6,501 nucleotides of DNA from Chlorobiota bacterium (GTDB lineage: Bacteria > Bacteroidota > Ignavibacteria > SZUA-365 > JAADGX01): positions 4,359-10,859 of the forward strand of contig JAADGX010000150.1 of assembly GCA_013152135.1 (NCBI GenBank), in the 5' to 3' direction. How positions within the stretch are numbered: position 1 is the stretch's first letter; every line of letters begins with the position of its first letter. The notes under the pieces are model-generated. The model was not told the DNA's origin and ran no database searches. It saw nothing but the letters and a program-made list of their open reading frames with translations. Positions 1-5,976 of this stretch are shown piece by piece. The position numbers and the translations under genes were made by a program.

Positions 1-794
1 ATCTCCACCGTTCGATACAGGATGCCCCGGTCATCCAGGAGCATCACCTTGTGCGTTCCGACCAGGGCCAGGTGGTGCGTAACCAGGTCATCGACGTACA
101 CCCGCCCGAACGGCTCCGTGGCCGGATACGACAGGCTCCTGAGCTCGCGGTACGAATCCGAAAGGCTGAACGTGCGCACCATGGTCTTTCCGCCCACCGG
201 TTGACGTGACGCCACAATGAGTTCCTGCCTGAGGCTGTCGATTGCAAGGCCGCCACAGGGAATACCCGCGACGATGGAATCCACCTGTGTAAACGTTTCG
301 CCGTCCATGACACGTATCAGCGGTGAACCGTCCGTAACAAATACCCGGTTCTCCCGGGCATCGACGACAATACCCGCAAACGGCTTTCCCGCGGGATTAT
401 CGAACGTAGCGACGCTGCTTCCCGATTTCGGATCGAGGATGATCAAGCGGTTGTTAAGATCGTTGGGCTTCATGATGAGAAACCCGTTCACCGGGTTCAC
501 GTGGAGCGACACGATATCGAATTTCGTGGCGAACGGCACCTCGACCGTCCGCACCTCCTTTCCCGCGTTGATGTCGATGACCGGGTAATTCCTCGTCATG
601 ATGGGCGAAGAATACGACAGTCCCCGCCAGTTATCCACGGCGATATCGAACAGCTTGAGCGCGTTGGGAAAGGGATTCCCGCGCATGGCGTTCAGATCAA
701 GCGTGCGGGCGGGTTCCAGATGCTGGGCGGACAGCGGCCCTGTCGCCCCGAGGCATATTGCCACCATCGATATGAGGTACACGACCGGTTTCAT
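1..794 (-). CDS. Secreted beta-propeller protein, 5' part only (NHL/YVTN-like repeats)
   Basis: The reading frame starts at the ATG whose first base is 794 and stays open for 264 codons to the left edge, so the C-terminus is missing. Residues 1-24 form a signal peptide: MKP, a hydrophobic core, then cleavage after LSAQ, a type common in Bacteroidota/Chlorobiota. There is no lipobox cysteine at the cleavage site, so export to the periplasm or cell surface is expected. The mature part has regularly spaced beta-rich units that look like propeller blades, with a D...G turn in each: near residues 71-87, 115-136, 158-177, 205-228 and 250-264. This resembles NHL, YncE or 6-bladed propeller families, which mostly bind proteins or ligands. 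No catalytic motif is visible and the substrate is unknown. The start is supported by a GGAG on the minus strand at 803-800, 5 nt before the ATG. The gene is divergent from the ECF sigma gene. Exported propeller: fairly sure. Specific family: unsure. Confidence 0.85.
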   Translation of the reverse strand, partial: MKPVVYLISMVAICLGATGPLSAQHLEPARTLDLNAMRGNPFPNALKLFDIAVDNWRGLSYSSPIMTRNYPVIDINAGKEVRTVEVPFATKFDIVSLHVNPVNGFLIMKPNDLNNRLIILDPKSGSSVATFDNPAGKPFAGIVVDARENRVFVTDGSPLIRVMDGETFTQVDSIVAGIPCGGLAIDSLRQELIVASRQPVGGKTMVRTFSLSDSYRELRSLSYPATEPFGRVYVDDLVTHHLALVGTHKVMLLDDRGILYRTVE

Positions 795-936
795 ACTCTC
801 TCCAAATAGTAAAGCACGACAACGTTCTCTTCCGAAACTACTCTTTCCGCCCATTAATTCGAAACCCACTCCACGCGGATTGGAATAATTTCTCTATTTT
901 ATACTGAACCGAATGAATAACCGAAGCATCAAATAA
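795..936. promoter_or_regulatory. Divergent intergenic region between the propeller gene and the ECF sigma gene
   Basis: This 142-bp gap separates two starts that point away from each other, so it should hold promoters for both. It is more AT-rich than its surroundings, especially at 884-936. TATTTT (895-900) and TATACT (900-905) are possible -10 elements for the sigma gene. The best nearby -35-like hexamer (TTGGAA, 880-885) is too close to either of them, so I do not assign a promoter. I found no clear ECF-type pair (GGAAC with GTC about 16-17 bp later) that would show autoregulation. Confidence 0.5.
913..936 (+). other. Possible 7-codon upstream ORF abutting the sigma gene
   Basis: An ATG at 913 opens a short frame coding MNNRSIK and ends with TAA at 934-936. 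The ATG of the sigma gene follows directly at 937 in the same frame. No clear ribosome binding site precedes either ATG. It could be a leader peptide allowing re-initiation, or chance in AT-rich DNA. The stop also shows that the sigma protein cannot begin upstream of 937. Confidence 0.25.
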
Positions 937-1518
937 ATGGAAAGAGCGGAAGAGTTCGAACTCATCGAAAAAGCGAAATCCGGCGACAAGAAGGCAATCG
1001 ATAAGCTGGTCGAGGAGTTCGCGCCCATGGTGTTCCGGTTCTCTTTCAACGTGTGCCGGAACCAGGAAAAAGCCGAGCACACCACGCAGGAAACGTTCCT
1101 GAGTGTGTTGAAAAAGCTGCACCAATTCGACAACCGCTCGAAGTTCAGCACGTGGCTGTACACCATCGTCAGCAACCACTGTTTCATGCTGGCGCGAAAA
1201 GAAAAAGCCAACCGCTTCGTTTCCCTTGACGAAGAGGAATCGGTGATGCCGGAAAAAACCATTACGCCGTGGGAAGAATCGCCCCTTTCGCGCGTGGAAC
1301 AGGGCGAAATCAGGCGCCTGCTCGACGAAGGCATCGAGCGCCTTTCTCCCGATTACCGCATCATTTTCGTTCTGCGAGACATCGAGGGTTTATCAACCAA
1401 TGAAATCAGCAAAATCACCAATTTATCGGTCCCGGCCGTGAAATCCCGCTTGCACAGAGCGCGTGCGTTCCTGCGGAATTTCCTGACGCCGTATTTTGCG
1501 GAGGATCTCCATGACTGA
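937..1518 (+). CDS. ECF-type RNA polymerase sigma factor (sigma-70 family, RpoE-like)
   Basis: This 193-residue protein has the size and two-domain layout of an extracytoplasmic-function sigma factor, which directs RNA polymerase to a small stress regulon. Region 2 covers about residues 25-90. It contains EKAEHTTQETFLSVLKKL, matching the family pattern AEDxxQExFL but with His in place of Asp, and then FSTWLYTIVSN, the region that melts and reads the -10 element. A linker (about 95-120) leads to region 4 (about 125-182), with RLSPDYRIIFVLRDIEGLS and the helix-turn-helix NEISKITNLSVPAVKSRLHRAR that reads the -35. There is no extra C-terminal domain. The ATG at 937 is preceded in frame by a stop at 934-936. 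No Shine-Dalgarno is evident, which is common in Bacteroidota. The stop overlaps the start of the anti-sigma gene by 8 bp, so the two are translationally linked. The family is clear; the ECF subgroup and the target genes are not known. Confidence 0.95.
   Translation: MERAEEFELIEKAKSGDKKAIDKLVEEFAPMVFRFSFNVCRNQEKAEHTTQETFLSVLKKLHQFDNRSKFSTWLYTIVSNHCFMLARKEKANRFVSLDEEESVMPEKTITPWEESPLSRVEQGEIRRLLDEGIERLSPDYRIIFVLRDIEGLSTNEISKITNLSVPAVKSRLHRARAFLRNFLTPYFAEDLHD
1500..1504 (+). promoter_or_regulatory. Ribosome binding site of the anti-sigma gene
   Basis: GGAGG lies inside the 3' end of the sigma gene, 6 nt before the ATG at 1511. It favours this ATG over the in-frame TTG at 1496, which would lie upstream of the site and overlap it. 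It is the clearest Shine-Dalgarno sequence in the window. Confidence 0.75.
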
Positions 1519-1804
1519 GCATGAGCACGATCTGAGCTGCATCGAGGTCTGGCGTTACATCTGCCGGCATCACGGGGAAGACGAGAATTCGAAGGAGTGC
1601 CAGGCGGTTAAACAACACATCGCTGAATGCCCTCATTGCAGTGCATACTGCGATTCGATGGAAAAGATGATCGACCTGTTTCGGAGCAACTCCCCGGCGT
1701 TCCCCGAACAAGCGAAGAAAAACCTGATCGATCTTTTACATGAAGCGCTGATCTCGACAGGAGACAAAAGGTCGGACGAGATGGACAATCCAACAACCAC
1801 GTAA
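1511..1804 (+). CDS. Soluble zinc-binding (ZAS-type) anti-sigma factor, zf-HC2 family
   Basis: This 97-residue protein overlaps the sigma gene by 8 bp (ATGACTGA), the usual arrangement for a sigma/anti-sigma pair. The signature is HIAECPHC at residues 36-43, the HxxxCxxC motif of ZAS anti-sigma factors. With Cys10 it gives a C10/H36/C40/C43 set. The spacing equals that of the zinc ligands I recall for Streptomyces RsrA (C11/H37/C41/C44), shifted by one. Further cysteines are C18, C30 and C47. The C-terminal half (about 48-85) is helical and should wrap around the sigma factor. There is no transmembrane segment, so it should act in the cytoplasm. In known members such as RsrA and ChrR, this type senses redox or singlet-oxygen stress; the signal here is inference. 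Start chosen by the GGAGG at 1500-1504. Confidence 0.88.
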   Translation: MTEHEHDLSCIEVWRYICRHHGEDENSKECQAVKQHIAECPHCSAYCDSMEKMIDLFRSNSPAFPEQAKKNLIDLLHEALISTGDKRSDEMDNPTTT

Positions 1805-1833
1805 CCACCTGGCATCGCAGGAATCGTCGCAAA

Positions 1834-2010
1834 ATGAATATCCTCATACCAATTTCAGGAGCCGTGGCGGGAGCCGTCGCGGGGTACTTCATCTCCCGCA
1901 AGATCAGCACCGTCTTCGGCGGAGGCTGCCCCATCCTGTGCAATCCGAAAATATCCGTGCCATATTTTGCCTTCATCGGCTTTCTGTTGGTAAGCGAGCT
2001 GGTCAAGTAG
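1834..2010 (+). CDS. Small two-helix membrane protein with CPILC motif (DUF6132-like)
   Basis: This 58-residue gene starts 29 nt after the anti-sigma stop on the same strand, probably in the same operon. Helix 1 (about residues 3-21) is Gly/Ala-rich. A short loop holds GGGCPILCNPKIS (29-41), and helix 2 (about 42-57) ends in SELVK. The Gly-Cys-Pro-Ile-x-x-Asn-Pro pattern with a following small membrane helix matches my memory of the DUF6132 family in Bacteroidota and relatives, where it reads roughly TCPITSNP. Here a second cysteine gives C32-x3-C36, which could form a disulfide or bind a metal or sulfur species. Function is unknown. The size, balanced codons and conserved-looking loop argue for a real gene. 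AGGAA at 1819-1823 is a loosely spaced possible ribosome binding site. The family call rests on memory and could be tested by a Pfam search. Confidence 0.75.
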   Translation: MNILIPISGAVAGAVAGYFISRKISTVFGGGCPILCNPKISVPYFAFIGFLLVSELVK

Positions 2011-2051
2011 CGCCGCCGTTTCCGGGAGCATCGACGTTTCATCATACCTTT

Positions 2052-2128
2052 CAGTATTTTTCAAAATTCAAAAACAAACAAGTAAAATTTCATTGCGCTT
2101 GATAATCGCCGCGGTGAACCTGTATCTT
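2052..2128 (+). promoter_or_regulatory. AT-rich upstream region and candidate promoter of the ClC gene
   Basis: TTGATA (2099-2104) and TATCTT (2123-2128) are 18 bp apart, matching the -35/-10 consensus at 5 of 6 and 4 of 6 bases. The second element, read as TATCTTTA, also resembles the Bacteroidota -7 element TAnnTTTG. Upstream, 2052-2092 is strongly AT-rich in an otherwise GC-rich window and carries a tandem TTCAAAA pair (2060-2066, 2067-2073), which could act as an UP-like element. The ATG at 2136 lies about where transcription would begin. Confidence 0.5.
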
Positions 2129-2135
2129 TAGCATC

Positions 2136-3932
2136 ATGCATGTGCTGCGCCGGATTTTAAACTACCTCGGTCTCGGATTACGCCGGTTGTACTTTTCGCA
2201 GGCGGAATACCTGACCGGCAATTACCGCCGTTTTCTGCGCGGCGACACGCTGCTCCTTATTGCCGCGGCGCTCATCGGGATGGTGAGCGGGTTGATCATC
2301 ATCGCCTTCAACTGGTGCGTGGAATACGCGGGGGACAAGTTTGACGGCTTGTTCGCTTTGGCCAGCAGCATGGAATGGTGGCAGTACGCCTTGTTTCCCT
2401 TCATCCCCGCCCTCGGGGGCCTGGCCGTGGGTCTCATGCAGCATTACGTGTTCCGGACGCAGCCGGGACATGGAGTTCCCGAAGTCATTCTCGCCGCACG
2501 GTTCGGACGTGGGCGCATACGCCGCCGCGTGATTCTCCATAAAATGCTGGGCGCTGCTTTCAGCATCGGGTCGGGAGGAGGAGGAGGACGTGAAGGTCCG
2601 ATCGTGCACGTGGGCGCGGCCGTGGCCTCGGCATTCACCGACCTGTTCCGCCTCTCCAAGACGCGCGGGCGCATGCTGATCGCCTGCGGGGCGTCCGCGG
2701 GAATCTCCGGAATATTCAACGCGCCTATCGGAGGCGTGCTCTTCGCCCTGGAAGCGATTCTCGGCGACTTTCGCATCCGCACGTTCACACCCATCATCGT
2801 TTCCTCGGTGGCCGCGACGGCAATTACACGCTCCTACTACGGCAACGTGTCCCTGTTGCACGCCCCCATCAATCCCAGCATCGAATTGTATGAATTCTTC
2901 ATGTTCATCATCCTCGGCGTCCTGATCGGGTTCCTGGCGGTCTTTTTTCTCAAGGCAACCATCGCCGTGGAACGCTTCTGCGAAAAGTACCTTCCCCCGT
3001 CCAACGTGCTGCGCCCCGCCGCGGGCGGCTTCCTGGCAGGCATCCTGATCATGTTCTTCCCTATCCTCATGGAACAGACTTACGCACCGATCAACTCCGC
3101 CCTGTACAGCGAACTCCCGGTCTGGCTGCTGCTGATCGCCGCCCTGCTGAAACCCATCCACATGTCGCTGACGCTTGGTTCAGGCGGAACGGGCGGCGCG
3201 TTCGCCCCCGCACTGAAGTCCGGTGCCATGTTCGGTTCGGCGTTCGGCCTCATCTGTTACCAGCTTTTTCCCGGCCTGGTATCGGCACCAAGCACGTATG
3301 CACTGGCCGGCATGGGAGGACTGCTGGCCGCCACGTTGCACGCGCCGCTGACCGGCATCTTCATTCTCATCGAGATAACCAACGACTATCGCATTATCCT
3401 GCCCGCCATGTTGACGGCGGTTATCGCGACCATTATTTCCCAGCGTTTCTGCAAGTCGTCCATTTACTCGTATTACCTCCACCGGTCCGGGATGGAACTC
3501 GGTTCCTACGTGTATCTTCCCAGCGCCAGCACGGTAACCATTCGGGAGATCCTGCAACCGGTCAAAGAGACGATTCCCATGGACATGCCCATCAGCCAGG
3601 TATTGACCCTTTTCGAAAATTCCAACGCGGAGGCACACGTCGTTGTTACCAAAGAAGGGAAATACGCCGGGATTGTCGAGTTTGAAGACGTCCGAAGCGT
3701 TCTGACCGCCACTGAAATGCACGAAACTCTGGTTGCCGCGGACATCATGATTACACCGGTAAAAACCGTCACTCCGGATACATCCCTGGAAGCGGTGCTG
3801 AAAATTTTCGACGAGTACGGATGGCGGGCATTGCCCGTCTTCGAATCGGGGGACAAGGAGAATATCCGCTACATCGTCACCAATATCGACGCGCAGAAAT
3901 ACTACCGACAGGTCGTTACTCCACAAGCGTGA
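2136..3932 (+). CDS. ClC-family chloride channel/transporter with C-terminal CBS domain pair
   Basis: This 598-residue inner-membrane protein should move chloride or related anions. The N-terminal 35 residues look cytosolic, and the ClC membrane domain covers about 38-450. Signature motifs in order: GHGVPE (111-116), where E. coli ClC has GSGIPE; a glycine run followed by GREGP (151-155), whose E153 is the external gating glutamate; FNAPIGGVLFALEAILGDF (194-212); GGAFAP (353-358), the third anion-site motif; and IYSYY (443-447), whose Y444 matches the anion-coordinating tyrosine. E206 is kept, but the next residue, which aligns with the internal proton glutamate E203 of E. coli ClC, is Ala207. 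H112 replaces the anion-site serine. This suggests a channel or altered proton coupling (inference). Two CBS domains follow (about 472-525 and 536-590); in ClC proteins these often sense adenine nucleotides. The gene appears monocistronic with its own promoter. Confidence 0.95.
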   Translation: MHVLRRILNYLGLGLRRLYFSQAEYLTGNYRRFLRGDTLLLIAAALIGMVSGLIIIAFNWCVEYAGDKFDGLFALASSMEWWQYALFPFIPALGGLAVGLMQHYVFRTQPGHGVPEVILAARFGRGRIRRRVILHKMLGAAFSIGSGGGGGREGPIVHVGAAVASAFTDLFRLSKTRGRMLIACGASAGISGIFNAPIGGVLFALEAILGDFRIRTFTPIIVSSVAATAITRSYYGNVSLLHAPINPSIELYEFFMFIILGVLIGFLAVFFLKATIAVERFCEKYLPPSNVLRPAAGGFLAGILIMFFPILMEQTYAPINSALYSELPVWLLLIAALLKPIHMSLTLGSGGTGGAFAPALKSGAMFGSAFGLICYQLFPGLVSAPSTYALAGMGGLLAATLHAPLTGIFILIEITNDYRIILPAMLTAVIATIISQRFCKSSIYSYYLHRSGMELGSYVYLPSASTVTIREILQPVKETIPMDMPISQVLTLFENSNAEAHVVVTKEGKYAGIVEFEDVRSVLTATEMHETLVAADIMITPVKTVTPDTSLEAVLKIFDEYGWRALPVFESGDKENIRYIVTNIDAQKYYRQVVTPQA

Positions 3933-4085
3933 AATCCACGCGCACGCGCGGCAATGCTGTGACACGTCGCGTTATCGAAGGAATTTCGGCTTTGTTCCAT
4001 GGAGAATGATCCGGGTATTGTCAATTGGCTAGCGTCAAAGTAACTTGAGGAGTTGAGAGAGGACATCCACGAAACCACCGGACAA
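3933..4085. promoter_or_regulatory. Intergenic region with candidate promoter of the PorE-like gene (4018-4046)
   Basis: TTGTCA (4018-4023, 5 of 6 bases of the -35 consensus) is followed after 17 bp by TAACTT (4041-4046), read on as TAACTTGA and similar to TAnnTTTG. This predicts a transcript start near 4053, about 30 nt before the ATG at 4086. A purine-rich tandem, TTGAGGAG then TTGAGAGA (4045-4060), overlaps the start region. I found no convincing rho-independent terminator for the ClC gene; the CG-rich stretch at 3937-3950 has no T-tract. Confidence 0.4.
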
Positions 4086-5918
4086 ATGAAAACATCACAC
4101 ACGATCCACCTTCTCGCAATTGTCTTTCTCGCCTTCCTGGCGACGGGTTGTTCCAACAGCTCGAAACTCCTGGTCGAATCCGTCACCGAAGACGATTTTG
4201 ATTTCGTCGTGCGCGCATACGCGCCCTCGGAAGACGCCTGGGTCGCGGTGCAACGCATCGCGGGGAAATACATAAACCGGCGCCGGTGGAAAGACGCCAT
4301 CGACGTGTACGAAAAGTACCGGGATCGTTTCCCCAACATGCAAGGACGATTCGACTCCATCCTCGCCATGCTCAAGGCGCCCCTGCGGCCCATCCGGGTG
4401 AAAAATCTCGGGTACGCCGTGAACTCGAGGGCGAACGAGTTCAAGCCTTCCGTAAGCGGCGATGAGACAAAAATCTATTTCTCCAGCGACGACAGGCCCG
4501 GTGGAAAGGGAGGAAACGATATTTGGGTTTCCACGTTCGAAAACAACAAATGGCAGCCTGCGAAAAACCTCGGCGCTCCCATTAACACTCCCGAACACGA
4601 AAGCATCAACAGCATTTCGGCGGACGGGAGATACATCGTCCTGTATGGCGGATACGAAGGTCATCTCGGCGGCGGCGATAATTTCTACTACGAAAAAACC
4701 GCCGATGGCTGGTCCTCGATTCAACACTTTCCCTACCCCATCAATACCGAGTACTTCGAATCCGACGGGTACTTCACCTCCGACGGGCAAGCGTTTTTCT
4801 TCACCTCCGACCGGCCCGGCGGCATTGACGGGTATCACCCCAAGGGGCGGGAACCGTATCATGGATCCTGGGCAGGAAACCTGGACATTTACGTGGTCGT
4901 CCGACAGGGGAACGGATGGTCCAAGCCGATCAACCTCGGGCCGGTGATCAACACACCCTACGCGGAACGCTCGCCGTTCCTGCACGCCGATGGAAAGACC
5001 CTGTATTTCAGCTCCGACGGCCATCTCGGGTTCGGACGGCTCGACGTGTTCAAATCCGTGAGGCTCAGCGAAGATTCCTGGACGGAATGGTCCACTCCCG
5101 TCAACCTCGGGAAGGAAATCAACACCGCGGACGATGACTGGGGATACAAAGTCAGCACGTCGGGACTGGTGGCGTATTTCGCGTCTTCGGCCATCATCGG
5201 CGGATTGGGACAAGGAGACATTTACCGCATCACGCTTCCGAAGGAAGTGCAGCCGGAGAAAAAGGTCCTGGCGATTTCCGGAACCGTCTTTGACGAAGAC
5301 GGAAATCCCGTCCCGGACGCGGTGGTGCGATGGGAGGACCTCGAAAAGAGCAAGACGATCGGTGAAGTCCGCAGCGATCCCGCGGATGGAAAGTACTTCA
5401 TAACTCTTGCGCAAGGACGGCTCTACGGGTACTACGCCGAGAAACCGGGATACTACCCGACTTCACAGAACGTGGATTTGCGCGACACGTCCATCACCAA
5501 GCGCACCGTGGACATCGTCATCACCTCGCTGGCCGGCATGCTGCGAAAGGAACTTGCCCAGCGCATCAACAATATCTTCTTTGATTTCGACAAGTACGAG
5601 CTGCGACCGGAATCGTACCCGGAGCTGGACCGCCTCGTGGATTTCATAAAGAACAACCAATCCTTTTTCACGGAAAATCCTGACGTGAGAATCGAAATCA
5701 GCGCCCATACCGACGACAAGGGTTCCGAGGAATACAACCTTCGCCTCTCCCAAAACCGCGCCCGTTCCGTGGTGGAATACCTCACCCAGAAAGGGATACC
5801 CGGTGATCTGATCATCACGAAAGGCTACGGGGAATCGAAACCACAGGTGCCGAACGACTCGGAAGAGCACCGCGCCCTCAATCGCAGGGTGGAATTCAAA
5901 CTGGTGAAGAGTTCCTGA
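4086..5918 (+). CDS. PorE-like outer-membrane lipoprotein: five-bladed propeller, CRD, OmpA peptidoglycan-binding domain
   Basis: This 610-residue protein starts with a lipoprotein signal: a hydrophobic stretch (8-20), then ATGC with C22 lipidated. A short helical, TPR-like stretch (about 48-98) follows. Next come five WD40-like (PD40) propeller units, each opening with an NLGxxIN(T/S)-type strand near 107, 161, 217, 283 and 340, and ending with YFSSD/FFTSD-type strands. Residues about 395-467 form a carboxypeptidase-regulatory-like domain (GTVFDEDGNPVPDAVV). Residues about 495-605 form an OmpA C-terminal domain (FFDFDKYEL, HTDDKG, LSQNRA), where D543 and R558 match the residues that bind diaminopimelate in peptidoglycan. 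This domain order is that of PorE, a type IX secretion component that anchors the machine to peptidoglycan. Many paralogues with the same parts exist, so the secretion role is not proven. The ATG at 4086 is preferred to the in-frame TTG at 4053, which would put an acidic extension before the signal peptide. No close Shine-Dalgarno is seen. Confidence 0.9.
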   Translation: MKTSHTIHLLAIVFLAFLATGCSNSSKLLVESVTEDDFDFVVRAYAPSEDAWVAVQRIAGKYINRRRWKDAIDVYEKYRDRFPNMQGRFDSILAMLKAPLRPIRVKNLGYAVNSRANEFKPSVSGDETKIYFSSDDRPGGKGGNDIWVSTFENNKWQPAKNLGAPINTPEHESINSISADGRYIVLYGGYEGHLGGGDNFYYEKTADGWSSIQHFPYPINTEYFESDGYFTSDGQAFFFTSDRPGGIDGYHPKGREPYHGSWAGNLDIYVVVRQGNGWSKPINLGPVINTPYAERSPFLHADGKTLYFSSDGHLGFGRLDVFKSVRLSEDSWTEWSTPVNLGKEINTADDDWGYKVSTSGLVAYFASSAIIGGLGQGDIYRITLPKEVQPEKKVLAISGTVFDEDGNPVPDAVVRWEDLEKSKTIGEVRSDPADGKYFITLAQGRLYGYYAEKPGYYPTSQNVDLRDTSITKRTVDIVITSLAGMLRKELAQRINNIFFDFDKYELRPESYPELDRLVDFIKNNQSFFTENPDVRIEISAHTDDKGSEEYNLRLSQNRARSVVEYLTQKGIPGDLIITKGYGESKPQVPNDSEEHRALNRRVEFKLVKSS

Positions 5919-5937
5919 CGGCGGGCTTCTCTTCTCC

Positions 5938-5966
5938 TTGCCTTCTACACCGTCCCCGGATATATT
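5938..5966 (+). promoter_or_regulatory. Candidate promoter of the amidase gene
   Basis: TTGCCT (5938-5943) and TATATT (5961-5966) are 17 bp apart, with 4 of 6 and 5 of 6 consensus bases. The predicted transcript start (about 5972-5975) lies only a few bases before the ATG at 5977. It is in the 58-bp gap after the PorE-like gene, so the amidase may also be read through from that gene. Confidence 0.45.
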
Positions 5967-5976
5967 GCACATCCTG

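Noticed and set aside
1496..1510. TTG at 1496 as the start of the anti-sigma gene
   Set aside because: The GGAGG at 1500-1504 would then lie inside the coding region; it is ideally placed for the ATG at 1511.
2574..2588. Five GGA repeats in the ClC gene as a slippage or phase-variation site
   Set aside because: They code the glycine run before the GREGP motif, which is normal for ClC proteins. A three-base unit would not shift the frame.
2178..3161. Minus-strand open frame (327 codons) opposite the ClC gene
   Set aside because: It is very rich in charged and polar residues with no recognisable motif, and it lies opposite conserved ClC motifs. It is a shadow of the real gene.
3999..4043. 14-codon ORF (MENDPGIVNWLASK) between the ClC and PorE-like genes
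   Set aside because: It is very short, has no ribosome binding site and overlaps the candidate promoter. It is probably chance.
4095..5414. Long open frame on the minus strand (439 codons) opposite the PorE-like gene
   Set aside because: The plus strand has complete, recognisable domains over the same bases. The antisense translation has no domain or signal peptide and follows from GC-rich codon structure.
5906..5934. Inverted repeat GAAGAG/CTCTTC as a terminator of the PorE-like gene
   Set aside because: The stem is only 6 bp with a 17-nt loop, it begins inside the coding region, and no T-tract follows.
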